Assembly (NCBI RefSeq): GCF_002117005.1
Contig: NZ_CP021023.1
Coordinates: 186,001 to 250,000, forward strand
Direction: 5' to 3'
Origin: Sedimentisphaera salicampi
GTDB lineage: Bacteria; Planctomycetota; Phycisphaerae; Sedimentisphaerales; Sedimentisphaeraceae
Length of the DNA stretch: 64,000 nt
This document shows, one piece after another, positions 44,283 to 53,375 of the stretch; within the stretch, counting starts at the first letter, position 1, and each line of letters starts with the position of its first letter. The notes under the pieces were generated by a model. That model was not told where the DNA came from and did no database searches. It saw only the letters and a list, made by a program, of their open reading frames with translations. The position numbers and the translations under genes are program-made.

Positions 44283-46319
44283 TTATGGATGGCTCGCAAG
44301 CGCTTCGTTTCTTTTTAATACAACTGCTGTTCGGGAGGGCAGATAAACCTTGAGAATATTCTTCACAGTATCATTCTCAATATAATGCTCTGTGTAATAA
44401 TCAATCTGTTCGTCTATTCTTTCAAATCCACCCATACATCCCTTGTCGCTGTTTAGTGCTATATGGTATTTACCCGGCAGGCATTCAACCCCGTATCCTT
44501 CGTAGGATTTCTCAGGATGAAGATTGACAAACAGCACCATCTCGCCCCTCTTAACAGCAAACACCTTGTCCTGACTGTCGAAGTGCAGAAGGCAGGGGTC
44601 GGTTTTGTAGATCTCTTCTTTTCCTGCCATTTTTATGGCCGCATTGTCGAAATTCAGGAGGTGATGGTATCTTAGGTTCTTGTCGTCTTTCAGGCTCCAT
44701 TGTCTTCTCGCGTATTTGTAAGACCAGCCGTTACCCTCACGCGGAAAATCAATCCATTCAGGGTGGCCGAACTCATTGCCCATAAAATTCAGGTAGCCGC
44801 TGTCGCCCGTGAATATCGTTGCAATACGCATTATCTTGTGCAGGGCGATGCCCCTGTCGATAACTAAATTCTCAGAACCGGCGTGCATATTGAAATACAT
44901 CTCTTTGTCTATGAGAGTGAATATTGCAGTCTTTCCGCCCACGAGAGCCTGGTCGTGGCATTCCACATAGCTTATCGTTTTCTCTTCAGCCCGCTTGTTG
45001 AGCAGTTCGTGAGTGAGATAGCTGATATTCCAGCTCTCATCTGGTATATCCAGCAATTTAAACCAGCAGTCCGTTACACCCATCGCCATTCGGAAATCAA
45101 ATCCGCAGCCTCCCTCCCAGACAGGGCAGCAAAGCCCGGGCATCCCGCTCACGTCTTCAGCGATTGTCATAGCGTTAGGATGAATCTGATGTGTCAGCTC
45201 ATTGGCAAGGGCGAGATAGCAGAAAGCATCTTCATCCGCATCGCCGTTGAAATAATCGTCGTAGCTTGTAAAGTCCTTCCCGAGGCCGTGGTGCGAATAG
45301 AGCATACTGGTTATCCCGTCGAACCGGAAGCCGTCGATATTGTATTCCTCAAGCCAGTACTTGCAGTTTGACAGGAGAAAATGCACCACCTCCGGTTTGC
45401 TGTAATCAAAGCAGTATGAATCCCAGAGCCAGTGATTGCCCTTTTCCCCTTCGTGGAAATACTGATATATCGTTCCGTCGAATCTTGCCAGCCCTTCCTG
45501 CTCGTTTTTAACGGAGTGGGAGTGTACAATATCCATAACTATCCTTAGCCCAAAGCTGTGAGCCCTGTCCACGAGATACTTGAAATCCTCCGGCGTTCCG
45601 AATCTCGAGCTTACTGCAAAATAATTCGAAACGTGATAACCGAAAGACCCGTAATACGGATGCTCCATTACAGCCATCAGCTGAATTGTGTTGTATTCGC
45701 ATTCGGCGATATAGGGTATGATATGATCAGCGAAATGAATGAAGCTTGAAACATCTTCTGCCTCGCCTGCCATACCTGTATGAGCCTCATAGATAATCGG
45801 GTCTGCCTGTTCAGGGCAGCTGTGTTTGAAGACGTAAGGTCTTTCAGGCTCCCAAACCTGAGCGCTGAATATATTGGTGCTGAAATCCTGCACAGCTCTT
45901 GTTGCGTAGGAGGGTATCCTTTCGCCTTCTCCGCCTTCCCAGTAAAGTTTCAGCTTATAAAGCATCTCGTGGCTGATTTTCTCTTCAGCCAGCTCGATTT
46001 CCCAGTCGCCCTTTTTATTTATCCGTTTCAGTTCAAACTCCGACATCTCTTTCCAGCCGGAAAAATCACCTATCAGGAATATGCGCTGGGCATTTGGAGC
46101 CCATTCTCTGAATGTCCAGCTGCCGGCGGAAGTTTTGCGCATTCCATAGTAATGATGCCCGTTAGCGAAATCAGAAAGGTTGCCGCTGCCGGCATACTTC
46201 TTCTTTTTAAATTCGAGCAGTTCTTTCCTGCGGTCGATGAAGGATTGGTAATGCTGCAGGTAAGGATCATCGAGCAGGGCGGCTGCTTTGCTTTTATATG
46301 TTTTGTTTGGAGTTTTCAT
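44283..46319 (-). CDS. glgB: 1,4-alpha-glucan branching enzyme
   Basis: This 678-aa enzyme introduces alpha-1,6 branches into glycogen. A CBM48-type domain is at about 60-150 (FREWAPNAQRIFLIGDFSGW). The GH13 barrel has catalytic Asp334 (FRFDGITSMLYSHHG) and Glu388 (TIAEDVSGMP), plus ECHDQAL. GITSMLYSHHG and the 678-aa length fit the GH13_8, eukaryote-like branch, whereas E. coli GlgB is GH13_9. The start lies 3 bases after the synthase stop. It sits between synthase and debranching enzyme, as expected for one storage-polymer operon. Confidence 0.94.
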   Translation of the reverse strand: MKTPNKTYKSKAAALLDDPYLQHYQSFIDRRKELLEFKKKKYAGSGNLSDFANGHHYYGMRKTSAGSWTFREWAPNAQRIFLIGDFSGWKEMSEFELKRINKKGDWEIELAEEKISHEMLYKLKLYWEGGEGERIPSYATRAVQDFSTNIFSAQVWEPERPYVFKHSCPEQADPIIYEAHTGMAGEAEDVSSFIHFADHIIPYIAECEYNTIQLMAVMEHPYYGSFGYHVSNYFAVSSRFGTPEDFKYLVDRAHSFGLRIVMDIVHSHSVKNEQEGLARFDGTIYQYFHEGEKGNHWLWDSYCFDYSKPEVVHFLLSNCKYWLEEYNIDGFRFDGITSMLYSHHGLGKDFTSYDDYFNGDADEDAFCYLALANELTHQIHPNAMTIAEDVSGMPGLCCPVWEGGCGFDFRMAMGVTDCWFKLLDIPDESWNISYLTHELLNKRAEEKTISYVECHDQALVGGKTAIFTLIDKEMYFNMHAGSENLVIDRGIALHKIMRIATIFTGDSGYLNFMGNEFGHPEWIDFPREGNGWSYKYARRQWSLKDDKNLRYHHLLNFDNAAIKMAGKEEIYKTDPCLLHFDSQDKVFAVKRGEMVLFVNLHPEKSYEGYGVECLPGKYHIALNSDKGCMGGFERIDEQIDYYTEHYIENDTVKNILKVYLPSRTAVVLKRNEALASHP

Positions 46320-46322
46320 CAG

Positions 46323-47852
46323 CTAATCTATCAGAGGCCTTTTGGCCATCTTTTCATAAATATCAATATAAGCCTGAGCAGTAACGGAATGGTTGAATCT
46401 TGCATTCGCCTCTTCCATTACCCTTTTAATCTGCCTTTGTTTGGTTTCTTCGGGGAGTTTGTGGAACTCAACAGCCTGTTCTATTGCCCATTTGAGCCCC
46501 TCGGAATTGTATGTGTTGAAGAGAAACCCGTTCCCGCAGTTGTTAAGTGAGTCCATATGAACTATAGTATCGTGAAGACCTCCAGTATCGTTTGCAACCG
46601 GAAGGCTCCCGTATTTCGGCGCTATCATCTGAGGTAAACCGCAGGGCTCGAATAGCGAAGGCATCAGCATAAAGTCAGACGCCGCAAATCCAAGCCTTGA
46701 GAGGTTTTCGCTGAAATCGTGTACTGCAAGGCTGCTGTGGATATTGTGGAAGGCGGCGATATTATGGAAGTGCTCTTTGAATTCGCCGTTGGCAACAATC
46801 GCCACCTGCAGATTCTCCTTAACGTTTTCATTGATGGTCTTGAAGAGAATCTCAGCCAGAAGCTGACAGCCTTTCTGATTCGGATCGAGCCTTGAAGGCC
46901 AGAAAAAGAGCGGGGCATTAGGGTCCTCGGTAAGCCCGAGAGCCTTTTGAAAGGCCGCCTTATTAGCCTTTTTGGCCGAATAGAAATTTGTGGTGTCGTA
47001 ATTTTCTTCAAGAGCTTCATCTGTTTCAGGGTTGTATGAAGGGTCTGGAGAATTCAGAATACCGGCGGCGCAGCCCGAGTGATACTTGTTAGATATTTCG
47101 CTCCGCACCTGCCCGGGAATGAAGTTGTGCTGCCCATTTATAATCTCTTCCAGGAAAGTCGGGCTCACGGTATTTATAAAATGTGCAGCAAAAATTCCGC
47201 TTGTAAGAAGGTCAACAAGATTGCTCGAACGAGATTCCTCATAGTTTTGCGGGGGATACTCATAGTAAAGATTCTGCCAGAAATTTGCTGCATCTATCCC
47301 GCCGTGCTCTTCGATGTATTCAAGCGTGAGCCGCTGTGTGTGGATATTGTGTACGGTGAAAAGGCAGGGGATATTGAGCCTCCGCGCAAAGCCGGGGATA
47401 AGTCCGGTCATCCAGTCGTTGCAGTGTATTATATCCGGATTTACATTCGGGATTATGTTGTTTACAACCTCTCTCTGAAAAGCAAGGCTAACCTTGAAGC
47501 TTTCCTTCATATAGTTGCCGTAGATCTTGTCCTGATAGTAGAAAACCCTGTCTTCGGCGAGGTGTATCCTGCTGTGGCTTAGCTTGTTTAGATACAGCCT
47601 GAGCTCATCTTCCACAAGCCTTCCGATTTCAAAGCTGAATATCCTTCGAAAATTGGGGATTGCGATATGCACATCTGCGCCAAGCTCATAAAGACATGAG
47701 ATAAGAGAAGCAGACACATCTGCAAGCCCGCCCGCCTTGGCGGCAAGCTGGTTGGCATAATTGCCCATACCGTCGGGCAGGTAGGTTACCTCAGGCGTAA
47801 CCACTAAAATCCGTAGGGATTTACTTTTGGAGGCGCGTTTCTTAATAGCCAT
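46323..47852 (-). CDS. glgA: Glycogen synthase (GT5)
   Basis: This 509-aa glycosyltransferase of family 5 elongates alpha-1,4-glucan from a nucleotide glucose. LVVTPEV near 16-22 starts the first Rossmann fold. The substrate motif KAGGLADVSASL (about 39-50) replaces the usual KTGGLGDV. CNDWMTGLIPGF and the C-terminal FEPCGLPQMIAPKYG plus TGGLHDTI are signatures. An extra loop (LPDGMGNYANQLAA) stands before KAGGL, absent in E. coli GlgA. Whether it uses ADP- or UDP-glucose cannot be told from sequence; no ADP-glucose pyrophosphorylase is encoded here. The start is preceded by GAGGT at short spacing. Confidence 0.92.
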   Translation of the reverse strand: MAIKKRASKSKSLRILVVTPEVTYLPDGMGNYANQLAAKAGGLADVSASLISCLYELGADVHIAIPNFRRIFSFEIGRLVEDELRLYLNKLSHSRIHLAEDRVFYYQDKIYGNYMKESFKVSLAFQREVVNNIIPNVNPDIIHCNDWMTGLIPGFARRLNIPCLFTVHNIHTQRLTLEYIEEHGGIDAANFWQNLYYEYPPQNYEESRSSNLVDLLTSGIFAAHFINTVSPTFLEEIINGQHNFIPGQVRSEISNKYHSGCAAGILNSPDPSYNPETDEALEENYDTTNFYSAKKANKAAFQKALGLTEDPNAPLFFWPSRLDPNQKGCQLLAEILFKTINENVKENLQVAIVANGEFKEHFHNIAAFHNIHSSLAVHDFSENLSRLGFAASDFMLMPSLFEPCGLPQMIAPKYGSLPVANDTGGLHDTIVHMDSLNNCGNGFLFNTYNSEGLKWAIEQAVEFHKLPEETKQRQIKRVMEEANARFNHSVTAQAYIDIYEKMAKRPLID

Positions 47853-47912
47853 AATACCTCGCTGTTACTCTTCAGAGAAGGGACAGGCTATATACCCTCC
47901 AGACCGGCTGAA

Positions 47913-50468
47913 CTAATCAGACCAGACAACGAAATTAGGTATATGATTGTCCCAAATGTTTCCTGCAGGGGTGAGTCTGGCCGTTACGCCGAACCTGCCT
48001 GCCATCTGACAGTCCACCTGCGCTTCGTATAAATAATTGCCTTTAGATTTATCTTCTATTATATTCATTTTAGCTGTATTGCTCGAGATAACCTGATTTG
48101 TAGGATCTACAGGCCCGTAATAGAGCTCCACATCCACCTGCTCCGGGTCAAGGCCGTCTAAATAAACCTCAAGCCGTACTGTTATCTTATCATTAACATA
48201 AACGTGCGATATATCTTCTATTATCTGCGGTATCCCGATATTAACGTTCCCAAGCTTTTCGTAGTATGTCTGTTTCACTTGTGCAAGCTCTTTGGCATAC
48301 TTGCATTTTGAAGCCGTAAGTTTGTCGTACGCCTCTAATGCAGGCGCGTAGAAATGGTTTTTATATTCGTAAACCATCCTGTTGCTTGAGAAATTGTACA
48401 AGGCCATCTTCAGGCTCTCTTTGATTTTTGCTATCCACTCTGCGGGCATTTCGCCTGTTTTGCGGCTGTAATAGCAGGGGATGATTTCATTTTCCAGAAT
48501 GTTAAAAAGCGCCTGAGCTTCAATTACATTCCTGTACTGCTCATCATAAACGTCATCCCTGCTGGGGATTGCCCACCCGCATTCGGGGCAGTAGGCCTCT
48601 GCCCACCAGCCGTCGAGGATGCTGCAGTTTATCCCGCCGTTTATTGCAACCTTCATACCGGAGGTGCCGCTGGCCTCTTTTGGCCGCTCGGGATTATTCA
48701 GCCATACATCTACGCCGTGCACCATCGTTCTTGCGATTCTGATATCGTAGTCTTCAAGGAACACTACCCTGTGCGATACACCGTATTCCTTGGCAAACTG
48801 GATTATCTCATGGATAAAGCTCTTGCCTTTCTCGTCTGCAGGGTGCGCCTTGCCCGCAAATATAAACTGCACAGGCTTGTCCTCGCTCTTTAGAAGGTTT
48901 GCAAGCCTCTCTTTGTCCGAGAGCAGAAGAGTTGCGCGTTTGTAAGTGGCAAATCTCCTTGCAAAGCCGATAGTAAGTGCATAGGGGTCGAGGCAGTTAT
49001 GTACGCTTCTTTTCTCTTTTTCTGTGGCGTTCAGGTTTGAAAGCTGTTTGGTTATAGCGCTTCTGGTACTGTGCACTAGGTCAGCCTTTTCCATCTGATG
49101 AACCTGCCAGAGCAGGGTGTCCGGGATCCGGTCTATCTCACTGCATATAGTTTCATTATCTATAAAGTGTTCCCAGCCGGGCGAGAGATACCTGTCATAA
49201 AGCTCCTGATTGCGCCTTGAAACCCAGCTTCTCACGTGCACACCGTTTGTTACGTGCTTGATAGGAACTTCATCCTTCGGCTTATCCGGCCACAAATGCG
49301 CCCACATATTCCTTGCAACCTGCCCGTGGAGTTTGCTTACACCGTTTGAGTAGTTCGCCATGCGAAGACCGAGAATTGTCATCGAAAACTCGCGGATATC
49401 TTCCCCTGAATCAGGAGGCAGCCCCCAGCGCAGTATCCTGGCAGGGTCTAAATGAAGGTCTTCCTGAAGCGCCTCGAGGTATGGGCGGAGAAGGTCTATG
49501 TCAAACACTTCATTGCCTGCTGGTACAGGTGTGTGGGTGGTAAATATGTTTGTCCGCCATGCAATCTGGATAGCAGTGTTGTAGTCTATATCCTTTGTTT
49601 CGATAAGGTGCGAAATACGCGCAAGGCTTATGAAAGCGGCGTGCCCCTCATTTATATGGCATACCTTCGGTTCGTATCCAAGCTTAACTAGCGCCTGATG
49701 GCCTGCGATGCCCAAGAGAAGCTCCTGATGGAGCCGCATTTTCTTGTCTCCTCCATAGAGCCGCCAAGTGATGCTGCGCATATCAGGTGAATTCTCAGGG
49801 ATCTCAGTGTCAAGAAGATACAATTTTACATTCCCGACTTTCATCTGCCATACTATCGCATGAACCACCTGATCAGCAAGGCGGAGCGAAACCATTATCT
49901 CGCCACCGTCTGCATCCCTCGCCCTTGAAAGAGGCATATGCTCAATGTTGTTGTCAGGGTAATGCTCGTTTTGCCAGCCCTCTTTGTCTATCGTCTGGCG
50001 GAAATATCCCTGACGGTATAAAAGGCCGACGCCTACCATCGGGAGCTCAAGCTCTGAAGCGCTTTTTAAGTGGTCGCCTGCAAGGATGCCGAGCCCGCCG
50101 GAATAAAGACGAATGCTTTCATGAAGCCCGTGTTCGAGTGAGAAATATGCTATGCAGTTATTTCCGCTGCTGTTTTTTTTCTCTTTTTCCGGTTTCTCAA
50201 CTTCAGCCTGAAATTTCTCGCGAACTTCCTCTAACTGTTTAAGGAAGGTTGGGTCTTCCGAAAGCTCTTCAAGCCTTTTCTGTCCTGCTCTTTTTAGCAG
50301 GATTTTCGGATTTGATTTACAATCTTTCCAAAGATCAAGGTCTATATATCTGAAAAGGGCAATTGCTTCTTTGTTCCAGCACCACCATACATTATCTGCA
50401 AGGGTTTCTAAAAATTGGAGCTTTTGGGGAATCTTCGGTAAAACATTAAAAAGACGAATGTTTCTCAT
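47913..50468 (-). CDS. glgP: Alpha-glucan phosphorylase (GT35)
   Basis: This 851-aa enzyme releases glucose-1-phosphate from glycogen. The N-terminal DUF3417-type region (NVLPKIPQ ... LADNVWWCWNKEA) is followed by the GT35 fold: NGVHVRSWVSRR and EASGTSGMKVAINGG, where the Lys of MKV is the pyridoxal-phosphate site region. ATG 50468 follows AAGGA at good spacing. A GTG at 50486 would add six residues and looks less likely. The DUF3417 form differs from the classical ~815-aa E. coli GlgP. It is first after the small CBM48 gene (45 bases apart). Confidence 0.94.
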   Translation of the reverse strand: MRNIRLFNVLPKIPQKLQFLETLADNVWWCWNKEAIALFRYIDLDLWKDCKSNPKILLKRAGQKRLEELSEDPTFLKQLEEVREKFQAEVEKPEKEKKNSSGNNCIAYFSLEHGLHESIRLYSGGLGILAGDHLKSASELELPMVGVGLLYRQGYFRQTIDKEGWQNEHYPDNNIEHMPLSRARDADGGEIMVSLRLADQVVHAIVWQMKVGNVKLYLLDTEIPENSPDMRSITWRLYGGDKKMRLHQELLLGIAGHQALVKLGYEPKVCHINEGHAAFISLARISHLIETKDIDYNTAIQIAWRTNIFTTHTPVPAGNEVFDIDLLRPYLEALQEDLHLDPARILRWGLPPDSGEDIREFSMTILGLRMANYSNGVSKLHGQVARNMWAHLWPDKPKDEVPIKHVTNGVHVRSWVSRRNQELYDRYLSPGWEHFIDNETICSEIDRIPDTLLWQVHQMEKADLVHSTRSAITKQLSNLNATEKEKRSVHNCLDPYALTIGFARRFATYKRATLLLSDKERLANLLKSEDKPVQFIFAGKAHPADEKGKSFIHEIIQFAKEYGVSHRVVFLEDYDIRIARTMVHGVDVWLNNPERPKEASGTSGMKVAINGGINCSILDGWWAEAYCPECGWAIPSRDDVYDEQYRNVIEAQALFNILENEIIPCYYSRKTGEMPAEWIAKIKESLKMALYNFSSNRMVYEYKNHFYAPALEAYDKLTASKCKYAKELAQVKQTYYEKLGNVNIGIPQIIEDISHVYVNDKITVRLEVYLDGLDPEQVDVELYYGPVDPTNQVISSNTAKMNIIEDKSKGNYLYEAQVDCQMAGRFGVTARLTPAGNIWDNHIPNFVVWSD

Positions 50469-50513
50469 ACAAATGTCCTTATTCACTTGCTGTTTTTATG
50501 TCTGTCGTTTTAG

Positions 50514-50801
50514 TTACTCTACTATCAGGACGTTATTCAGCGTCCCGTGGCAGTTTTTGGAGATGTTTGGGTTGTTGGGGTCGATGCACCATTTACCCGA
50601 TACCTTAAATTTATATTCATGAGTTCCCAGAGGTATCATAGCAGTGGCCTTAAAGTGCCCCTCTCCGTCCTGGTCTTTCAGTTTTTTTGCATTTTCTTTC
50701 CAGTCGTTAAAACTTCCCGCAACGTAAACCTCACTACCAGGGTCTGCTTCATACTCGAATACCACTCGCCTGCGGCGTACATTGTTTTTCTTCTGCGCCA
50801 T
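50514..50801 (-). CDS. Stand-alone glycogen-binding (CBM48/AMPK-beta-like) protein
   Basis: This 95-aa protein is a single CBM48-like domain: RVVFEYEADPGSEVYVAGSF, then NDWKENAKKL, HEYKFKVSGKWCIDP and a final beta strand. Such domains bind glycogen in branching enzymes and in the AMPK beta subunit. Here it has no enzyme attached. ATG 50801 is seven bases after GAGGTG; the in-frame GTG at 50810 falls within that ribosome site. It heads the glycogen operon and could tether its products or serve as an adapter. Its role is inference. Confidence 0.85.
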   Translation of the reverse strand: MAQKKNNVRRRRVVFEYEADPGSEVYVAGSFNDWKENAKKLKDQDGEGHFKATAMIPLGTHEYKFKVSGKWCIDPNNPNISKNCHGTLNNVLIVE

Positions 50802-50979
50802 TTCCGTCACCTCATAAATAGCTTTTTCTGCCTCCGCAAACGCTCACAACCATACTGAGTTCAATTATATTTCAGTGTCTTCAAATTTCAAGCTATAAAG
50901 AAAGGCTGAGTCAATCAGTTTTGCCAAAATGGAAAAAATATGTAAAATAATCCAATCTTCAATTTTAAGGAGCAAAATT

Positions 50980-51927
50980 ATGAGCTTTAGAAAAACCTTT
51001 ACTTTTGTTTTAGTTTTATGTTTGGCTCTTGCCGCTTCAGGTATGGGCGAAGGACTGCAGAGAATGAGCAAAAAAGCTCCAGCGAAAATGTCTCTATGGC
51101 CGAAGAGCGAGATTCCTCATTTCAAGGACATAGGCCTTGAAGAAACTATAGACCAACGCGGCCATATCAGCAATGTTGACACGCCCGAGATTGAGATTTA
51201 CCTCCCGTCAAAGGATAATAGAAACGGCTCTGCTGTTGTGATCTGCCCTGGCGGGGGATACAGCATACTCTCGATAGAGAAGGAAGGGCGGAAGATTGCC
51301 GAATGGCTCAACACCTTCGGGACTGCCGGAATTGTACTGAAATACCGCCATAAATATTTCCAGTACCCTGTTCCGCTTATGGATGCTCAAAGGGCAATCC
51401 GTCTCACGAGATTAAAAGCAGAAAAATGGGGTATTGACTCGTCCAAAATTGGCATAATGGGCTTCTCAGCAGGCGGCCATCTTGCATCAACTGCCGGCAC
51501 CCATTTCAGCAGCGGAGATAATGATGCAGAAGATCCCATCGAAAGACTCAGTTCAAGGCCGGATTTTATGATCCTTGTGTATCCTGTGATTTCTATGCAG
51601 AAGGGTGTAACGCATGGCGGATCAAGGGTTTCAATTTTAGGCAGGAATCCTGATAAGCAGCTCGTTGATAATCTTTCAAACGAGCTTCAAATTACCTCCA
51701 GCACCCCGCCGGCATTTCTCATTCACGCAGCCGATGACGGGGCAGTTCCGTATCAAAATTCAGTGCTGTTCTATGAGGGGCTTATAGAGGCGGGCGTTCT
51801 CTCAGAGCTGCATATTTATCCAAAAGGAGGCCACGGCTTTGGTATGATGTCCGGAGCCAAACTCGGCCCCTCCCAATGGCCAAAGCAGTGCCGAAGCTGG
51901 CTTGAAAGAACGATTATCAGCAGATAA
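50980..51927 (+). CDS. Secreted alpha/beta-hydrolase, esterase-like
   Basis: This 315-aa protein starts at ATG 50980, which follows AAGGAG; an earlier ATG at 50929 has no ribosome site. Signal peptide about 1-22 (FVLVLCLALAASGMG). Catalytic features: oxyanion region VVICPGGGYSIL, nucleophile Ser in GFSAGGH, Asp in HAADDGAVP and His in GGHGFGM. The pattern matches BD-FAE/acetyl-xylan-esterase-like enzymes that remove acetyl or feruloyl groups from polysaccharides. It is divergent from the glycogen operon and ends two bases from the rnfB stop. The exact ester is unknown. Confidence 0.9.
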   Translation: MSFRKTFTFVLVLCLALAASGMGEGLQRMSKKAPAKMSLWPKSEIPHFKDIGLEETIDQRGHISNVDTPEIEIYLPSKDNRNGSAVVICPGGGYSILSIEKEGRKIAEWLNTFGTAGIVLKYRHKYFQYPVPLMDAQRAIRLTRLKAEKWGIDSSKIGIMGFSAGGHLASTAGTHFSSGDNDAEDPIERLSSRPDFMILVYPVISMQKGVTHGGSRVSILGRNPDKQLVDNLSNELQITSSTPPAFLIHAADDGAVPYQNSVLFYEGLIEAGVLSELHIYPKGGHGFGMMSGAKLGPSQWPKQCRSWLERTIISR

Positions 51928-51929
51928 TA

Positions 51930-52784
51930 CTAAGAGTTTTTCCCTCTTTTAACAATCACGCCCGTGGGGCATTTTTCCGCTGCTTCGCGGGCCTTTTCTT
52001 CATCGTATTTATCGTAGTTTATAACTGCAACATTACCGTCCATTTCGAACATCTCAGATACCTTAGTGCAGAGTTTGCACCCGATACAGCCCACCTTGCA
52101 CCTCTCCTTGGCCTGCTTGCCCATTTCCTGCGTCCTGCACGCCACAACATACATATCATCATTTTTGAATGGAATCATCTTAATCAGATTACGCGGGCAC
52201 GCCTTCACGCACGCCGTGCAGCCGGTGCATTTGTCGTAATCTACGGTTGCCAGCCCGTCTATGATATGTATTGCATCAAACCTGCAAGCCTTAACGCAGT
52301 CGCCGAAATCGAGACAGCCGTACTTGCAGGCCTGCGAATTTGGAAGTGCATCCGCAGCTGTGCAGCTTTCAATGCCGAGATAATCGGCATAATATATTTT
52401 GTCTTCCGAGTGCGCATTGCACCTCACAACAGGCCTGAGCGGCACATCCCCTCCGCCTGCCTGAAGATTGAGTATTTCAGCAATTTTCTCTGCTACATCC
52501 TTACCGCCCGGAGCGCAGCGTCCGATCAGCTCAGGATTTTCATAAACAGCCTTTGCATAAGATGAGCAGCCCGCATATCCGCATGCACCGCAGTCTATAC
52601 CGGGCAGAACCTCGTTTATAGCTTCTATCTTCGGGTCAACCTTCACCTTGAGCTTAATGCTCGCAATAAGAAGAACTGCTGCAAAGATGCTTCCCAGCAG
52701 AACCATGGTGAGTCCTGCAGGCCAGATGTTGTTTATAAATTCAATAAAGCTGGCGAGTATCATAGTTTCCTGTCCAAATATCAT
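51930..52784 (-). CDS. rnfB: Rnf complex iron-sulfur subunit B
   Basis: This 284-aa protein has an N-terminal membrane anchor (about 10-45). A 4Fe-4S domain follows (CGACGYAGC ... GRCAPGG), then ferredoxin clusters: CLDFGDCVKACR, CTGCTACVKACP, and a further Cys group CKVGCIGCKLC ending near EKCPTG. It accepts electrons from ferredoxin and passes them into Rnf. ATG at 52784 overlaps the rnfA stop as ATGA, but an internal ATG at 52763, after AGGAAACT, is also possible. It is the last gene of the operon. The third C-terminal cysteine group makes it longer than the ~190-aa proteobacterial form. Confidence 0.95.
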   Translation of the reverse strand: MIFGQETMILASFIEFINNIWPAGLTMVLLGSIFAAVLLIASIKLKVKVDPKIEAINEVLPGIDCGACGYAGCSSYAKAVYENPELIGRCAPGGKDVAEKIAEILNLQAGGGDVPLRPVVRCNAHSEDKIYYADYLGIESCTAADALPNSQACKYGCLDFGDCVKACRFDAIHIIDGLATVDYDKCTGCTACVKACPRNLIKMIPFKNDDMYVVACRTQEMGKQAKERCKVGCIGCKLCTKVSEMFEMDGNVAVINYDKYDEEKAREAAEKCPTGVIVKRGKNS

Positions 52785-53371
52785 TTGATCATCCCGTTAA
52801 AGCCCATAAAGGCCAATGAAAGGATTCCTGCTGTGATTAGAGTTATCGGAGCTCCCTTGAGCGATTCCGGCACGTCTGCAAGATCCAGGTTCTCCCTTAT
52901 CCCTGCCATTATGCATATTGCCATCGTAAAGCCCACACCTGCCCCGAAGCTGAGAACCAGAGCGTTCAGGAAATTGCTTACGCCCCACAGATTGAGGAAA
53001 AGGCAGAGCCCGAGAATTGCGCAGTTTGTTGTGATAAGGGCGAGAAAGATCCCGAAGCTCTCGTAAAGAGCCGGAAAAAATTTCCGAACATACATCTCAA
53101 CAAGCTGCACAGCGCCTGCTATAACGAGGATAAAGCATACATACCGCATAACTTCAATATTCAGAGGCATCAGTATGAAGTTGTCTATCAGCCATGTCAG
53201 CGTTCCGCTCAGCGTAACAACGAATGTAACAGCCATACCCATTCCGAATGCCATATCAAGCCTTCCCGATACCCCCAGATAAGGGCATATACCGAGAAAC
53301 TTAGAAAATACGAGGTTGTTTACTATTACGATAGACAAAAAGCTGAGAATTAATGTCTGGAGCAGTTCCAT
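52781..53371 (-). CDS. rnfA: Rnf complex membrane subunit A
   Basis: This 196-aa protein has six predicted transmembrane helices. VNNLVFSKFLGICPYLG near the N-terminus contains the conserved Cys of the RnfA/RnfE pair, thought to carry a membrane-embedded iron-sulfur centre, and NCAILGLCLFLN is the other signature. It acts with RnfE in ion-coupled electron flow from ferredoxin to NAD. It is coupled to rnfB by an ATGA overlap and starts 4 bases after rnfE. Confidence 0.95.
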   Translation of the reverse strand: MELLQTLILSFLSIVIVNNLVFSKFLGICPYLGVSGRLDMAFGMGMAVTFVVTLSGTLTWLIDNFILMPLNIEVMRYVCFILVIAGAVQLVEMYVRKFFPALYESFGIFLALITTNCAILGLCLFLNLWGVSNFLNALVLSFGAGVGFTMAICIMAGIRENLDLADVPESLKGAPITLITAGILSLAFMGFNGMIK

Positions 53372-53375
53372 CAGA

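Noticed and set aside
45780-46550. 256-codon open frame antisense to glgB and glgA
   Set aside because: It crosses two real genes on the other strand and reads as a composition artefact.
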